In this document: positions 61,763-64,000 of the stretch, in pieces
Position numbering within the stretch: the first letter of the stretch is position 1
Layout: every line of letters starts with the position of its first letter
Assembly: GCA_034096865.1 (NCBI GenBank)
Contig: JAWQFJ010002783.1
Span: 99,501-163,500, forward strand
From: Theodoxus fluviatilis
Taxonomy: Eukaryota > Mollusca > Gastropoda > Cycloneritida > Neritidae
Direction of reading: 5' to 3'
DNA length: 64,000 nt
Notes under the pieces: generated by a model
What the model was told of the DNA's origin: nothing
Database searches by the model: none
What the model saw: the letters and a program-made list of their open reading frames with translations, nothing else
Made by a program: the position numbers and the translations under genes

Positions 61763-62465
61763 CTGCAAGAGAGGAAGCCATGACAGTTCAATCCAACAGT
61801 AACAGCATGGCAAGGTAAAAACATAATCTGTTGTGAGAATCAGTACTGTACTCTGCTACAGAACACTCAAACCACTGGGCACTTTACCTAACTAGTTAAC
61901 ATGACTGACACGGCCGTCCAGCAGGCACTGAATTGGGCTGTTTAGTTGAAGCGAACTATGTATCTCTACAGGAGGACACTGGTCACGTACGCATCCCGCG
62001 CCGGCCTGCAGCACGCCTGAACTGATTCGTGGCCTCTTTGTTCTATGTATTTTCGCTTGGGAATCATTCTCGTTTATTAACACTGCTAGAGTTTCCCGAA
62101 AGCTCATATTGAATGTATTTGGTGTACACCTTTTAAGAGACATGCGGCTGCATTCCATATTACGGATACTTTCTTCTTTTCCCTGAAAACGGCCTTGAAT
62201 GTCTGTGCGTGATTTTTGAAGCAGAACACTTCATGTAGTGTTGAACTACGCTCGGGATCGCTCGCGCTGTGTCTACATGCCATTGGACATCTGTGCTTCG
62301 TTTGGACTAAACTAGAATTTCCACAACGTTCATTTGTTGGATACTTCTGGAGTACGTTTATTGACATCTTTGCAGCTGTATAAAGTATTTGTTTGTTTTC
62401 CCGTTTTCTCGAAAGCGGATTCAGCTTATGATCGAGTGTGCTCAACGCATCATGTTACAAGCGTC
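61763..62465. other. 5' flank of the RAG1-N-like transposase gene
   Basis: Probably the intron of DPY19L plus the 5' end of the transposon. TATAAAG at 62379-62385 lies 81 bp before the ATG and could be its TATA box. Candidate CAC-starting termini exist near 61875-61940, but without the other end I cannot fix a terminal inverted repeat. Confidence 0.35.
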
Positions 62466-64000
62466 ATGATGGAGAGAGACGATGTGAGGCAACATTCCGA
62501 GGAGGAACACTATCGAAGACTGCAGAGTCTATGTAGAGTATGTGGACAGAAAGCAAAACGCTGCAGAGATGAAAGGGCAGCTAAACTGTGTCGTGAATAT
62601 GCTGCAGAACTGAGTATCTACTACAGGATCTACGTTGAAAAAGACAACCCTCTTAAGCACCCTGAGTACATGTGTAGAAAATGTTATCTAATACTTTTGA
62701 AATTAAGAAGGTCACAGCAACCATCAGAGAGAACAGTCAGCACAGCTAGGAATGCCATTGCAAAGGCAGAGGCCCTGTGGGGAGACTTCATGATTAATGA
62801 AACTTTGTCCAACTGTTCTGTCTGTTCCCACTATCAGGTTCAGAGAAGAGGGGGCAGACCGTTGAAGCCGGACAGAGGTGTGAGGAAGAAAACTACAGAA
62901 CACGACACTGTCTCGAGTACCTTGAAAGAATGTACTGTCAGTCAGATAGTATGTTCTCTCGGGGCAGCGTCGGAGACTGAGGCACTCCCATCAACTTCCA
63001 CACCAAAAAAGGCGATTTTGGTCGATGCCTCAACTTCTCCGTTTGAAAAGTTGAAAAATTGCATGCGACCAACGCAAGATGTGGTGTTTCCTCTGATGAA
63101 AGATGAGAGACTATATCACACAAAACTGACGAAAATGTTGATGCAGGAATCGGACGACAAAGAGACAGTTGCCTGCATGACACGTGGCCAGCCCCTCGTG
63201 CTCCGAAAAGTTGTTCAGCCACACAAATCCTCCTCCAAGGCATCATCACCTCTTAAGAAGAAAAGATCCCGAGCTTTGGCGAAGATAAGACTGAATCTGT
63301 CAGGAAATTCAGAGAAGCTGCCACCAACAACAACGTGTGGACATGAAAAGGACTCGTCAAGAACAAAAAGAAAAACTACTTGCCGCTGCGGGAAGTCCGT
63401 CTGCCATCACTATTACAAAGCAGCAGGTTTCGGCACTGCGCCTGCAGCTGAAGTTGAGCGGACAAAAATGCGAGTGCATCGGCACTTCCTCAAAAGCATC
63501 GGTGTGAAGAGTGCCAGTGAGAAAAACAAGAGGCAATTTGAGAACGATGTGTTGTGCGAGGAAATCTGTGTCGAGAAGCGGCCTCTGCATTTCGATGAGA
63601 AAGAGGAAGGCAAAATTGACATTCCAACACCTGTTGCCTTCATCCCAAATCTTCGGAAGTTCATCTTCAACCTTCTCGACCAATATAAGATGGAGGGTCG
63701 TCTCAGGTGGCAAAGAAACATACCTGCAGACGAAATCTGGGTGAAGATAGGCGGTGATCATGGCGGTGGAAGTTTCAAATTGATGTTGCAAGTGGCGAAC
63801 GTGGAAAATCCCAATTCCAAGGACAACACCAGCCTCCTTTGCATTGTAAACTGCAAAGACATACCCGCCAACCTCGTCACAGTCCTTGGGCCCCTCAAAG
63901 AGGAAGTGTCAGCACTTCAGGCCTCTGAATGGGATGGCAAAAGAGTACGACTTTTCCTCTTCGGGGATTACGATTTCCTGACAAAGATGTTTGGATTATC
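62466..64000 (+). CDS. RAG1-N-like/Chapaev-type transposase (3' part outside window)
   Basis: An uninterrupted frame of 511 codons from ATG at 62466 to the window edge. Residues 23-26 (CRVC), 65-73 (HPEYMCRKC) and 117-120 (CSVC) followed by RRGGRPLKP repeat the zinc-binding order of the RAG1 N-terminal region: C..C, HP..FC..C, C..C then a basic RG stretch. Residues 306-315 (CRCGKSVCHH) add a small Cys/His cluster. A DDE-type core begins about residue 400: EIWVKIGGDHGGGSFKL with Asp 431, ANVENPNSKDN, and LFLFGDYDFLTKMFG with Asp 501; the third acidic residue should lie beyond the edge. RAG1-N-like domains on a mobile-element protein were reported from Aplysia as N-RAG-TP, and the core resembles Chapaev-type transposases. 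It lies in the DPY19L gene, opposite strand. Confidence 0.75.
   Translation, partial: MMERDDVRQHSEEEHYRRLQSLCRVCGQKAKRCRDERAAKLCREYAAELSIYYRIYVEKDNPLKHPEYMCRKCYLILLKLRRSQQPSERTVSTARNAIAKAEALWGDFMINETLSNCSVCSHYQVQRRGGRPLKPDRGVRKKTTEHDTVSSTLKECTVSQIVCSLGAASETEALPSTSTPKKAILVDASTSPFEKLKNCMRPTQDVVFPLMKDERLYHTKLTKMLMQESDDKETVACMTRGQPLVLRKVVQPHKSSSKASSPLKKKRSRALAKIRLNLSGNSEKLPPTTTCGHEKDSSRTKRKTTCRCGKSVCHHYYKAAGFGTAPAAEVERTKMRVHRHFLKSIGVKSASEKNKRQFENDVLCEEICVEKRPLHFDEKEEGKIDIPTPVAFIPNLRKFIFNLLDQYKMEGRLRWQRNIPADEIWVKIGGDHGGGSFKLMLQVANVENPNSKDNTSLLCIVNCKDIPANLVTVLGPLKEEVSALQASEWDGKRVRLFLFGDYDFLTKMFGL

Noticed and set aside
63357..63791. - strand ORFs opposite the RAG1-N-like transposase
   Set aside because: Shadow frames; the + strand frame has coherent zinc and DDE motifs across its whole length.

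Overview
The window is nuclear DNA from an animal. Genes have GT-AG introns of up to about 10 kb, most of the sequence is transposons and simple repeats, and nothing bacterial is present. A gastropod or other mollusc is the best guess (inference), from a RAG1-N-like/Chapaev-type transposase of a kind reported from the sea hare Aplysia, RTE-like LINEs and AGGTCA-rich dispersed repeats. No species can be named from the sequence alone.

Two conserved host genes converge. LSM12 is on the + strand; its last three coding exons (3584-3693, 7944-8076, 14499-14618) encode the anticodon-binding-like domain and a Ser-rich tail, and the earlier exons lie upstream of the window. DPY19L (C-mannosyltransferase, dpy-19 family) is on the - strand; fourteen exons from 61762 down to a stop at 22559 encode about 450 C-terminal residues, including a 19-nt microexon, and the 5' exons lie beyond the window. 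All reading phases between adjacent exons agree; one exon (52455-52511) is tentative.

Layout. 1-2155: two decayed piggyBac-like elements ending at TTAA, the second inside a LINE fragment. 3.6-14.6 kb: LSM12, whose introns hold an AGGTCA-rich element, a LINE 3' end, a decayed hAT transposase, a 53-bp satellite of about 2.6 kb that begins about 25 bp after a splice donor, and a diverged array of roughly 175-bp period with a conserved palindromic box. 14.6-22.5 kb: 3' UTR, SINE-like copies, intergenic DNA. 22.5-61.8 kb: DPY19L, whose introns hold a 5'-truncated Ty3/gypsy element (23.6-29.8 kb), several minisatellites, Harbinger-type MITEs, SINE-like copies, three more AGGTCA elements, a complete young LTR retrotransposon (43266-50251) and a pogo/Tigger-like element (55362-56376). 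62.5-64.0 kb: an open, intact-looking 511-codon RAG1-N-like/Chapaev-type transposase ORF that runs off the window.

The two most notable items are these. (1) The LTR retrotransposon at 43.3-50.3 kb has near-identical LTRs, a 5-bp target duplication and a tRNA-Trp-type primer site. Its single 815-codon ORF runs zinc knuckle, aspartic protease, then a long coiled coil resembling rootletin (CROCC) where reverse transcriptase and integrase should be: an apparent host-gene capture. (2) The RAG1-N-like/Chapaev-type transposase ORF joins RAG1-N-like zinc motifs to a DDE-type core. The noncoding DNA also shows minisatellites that carry, or begin at, the splice sites of DPY19L.
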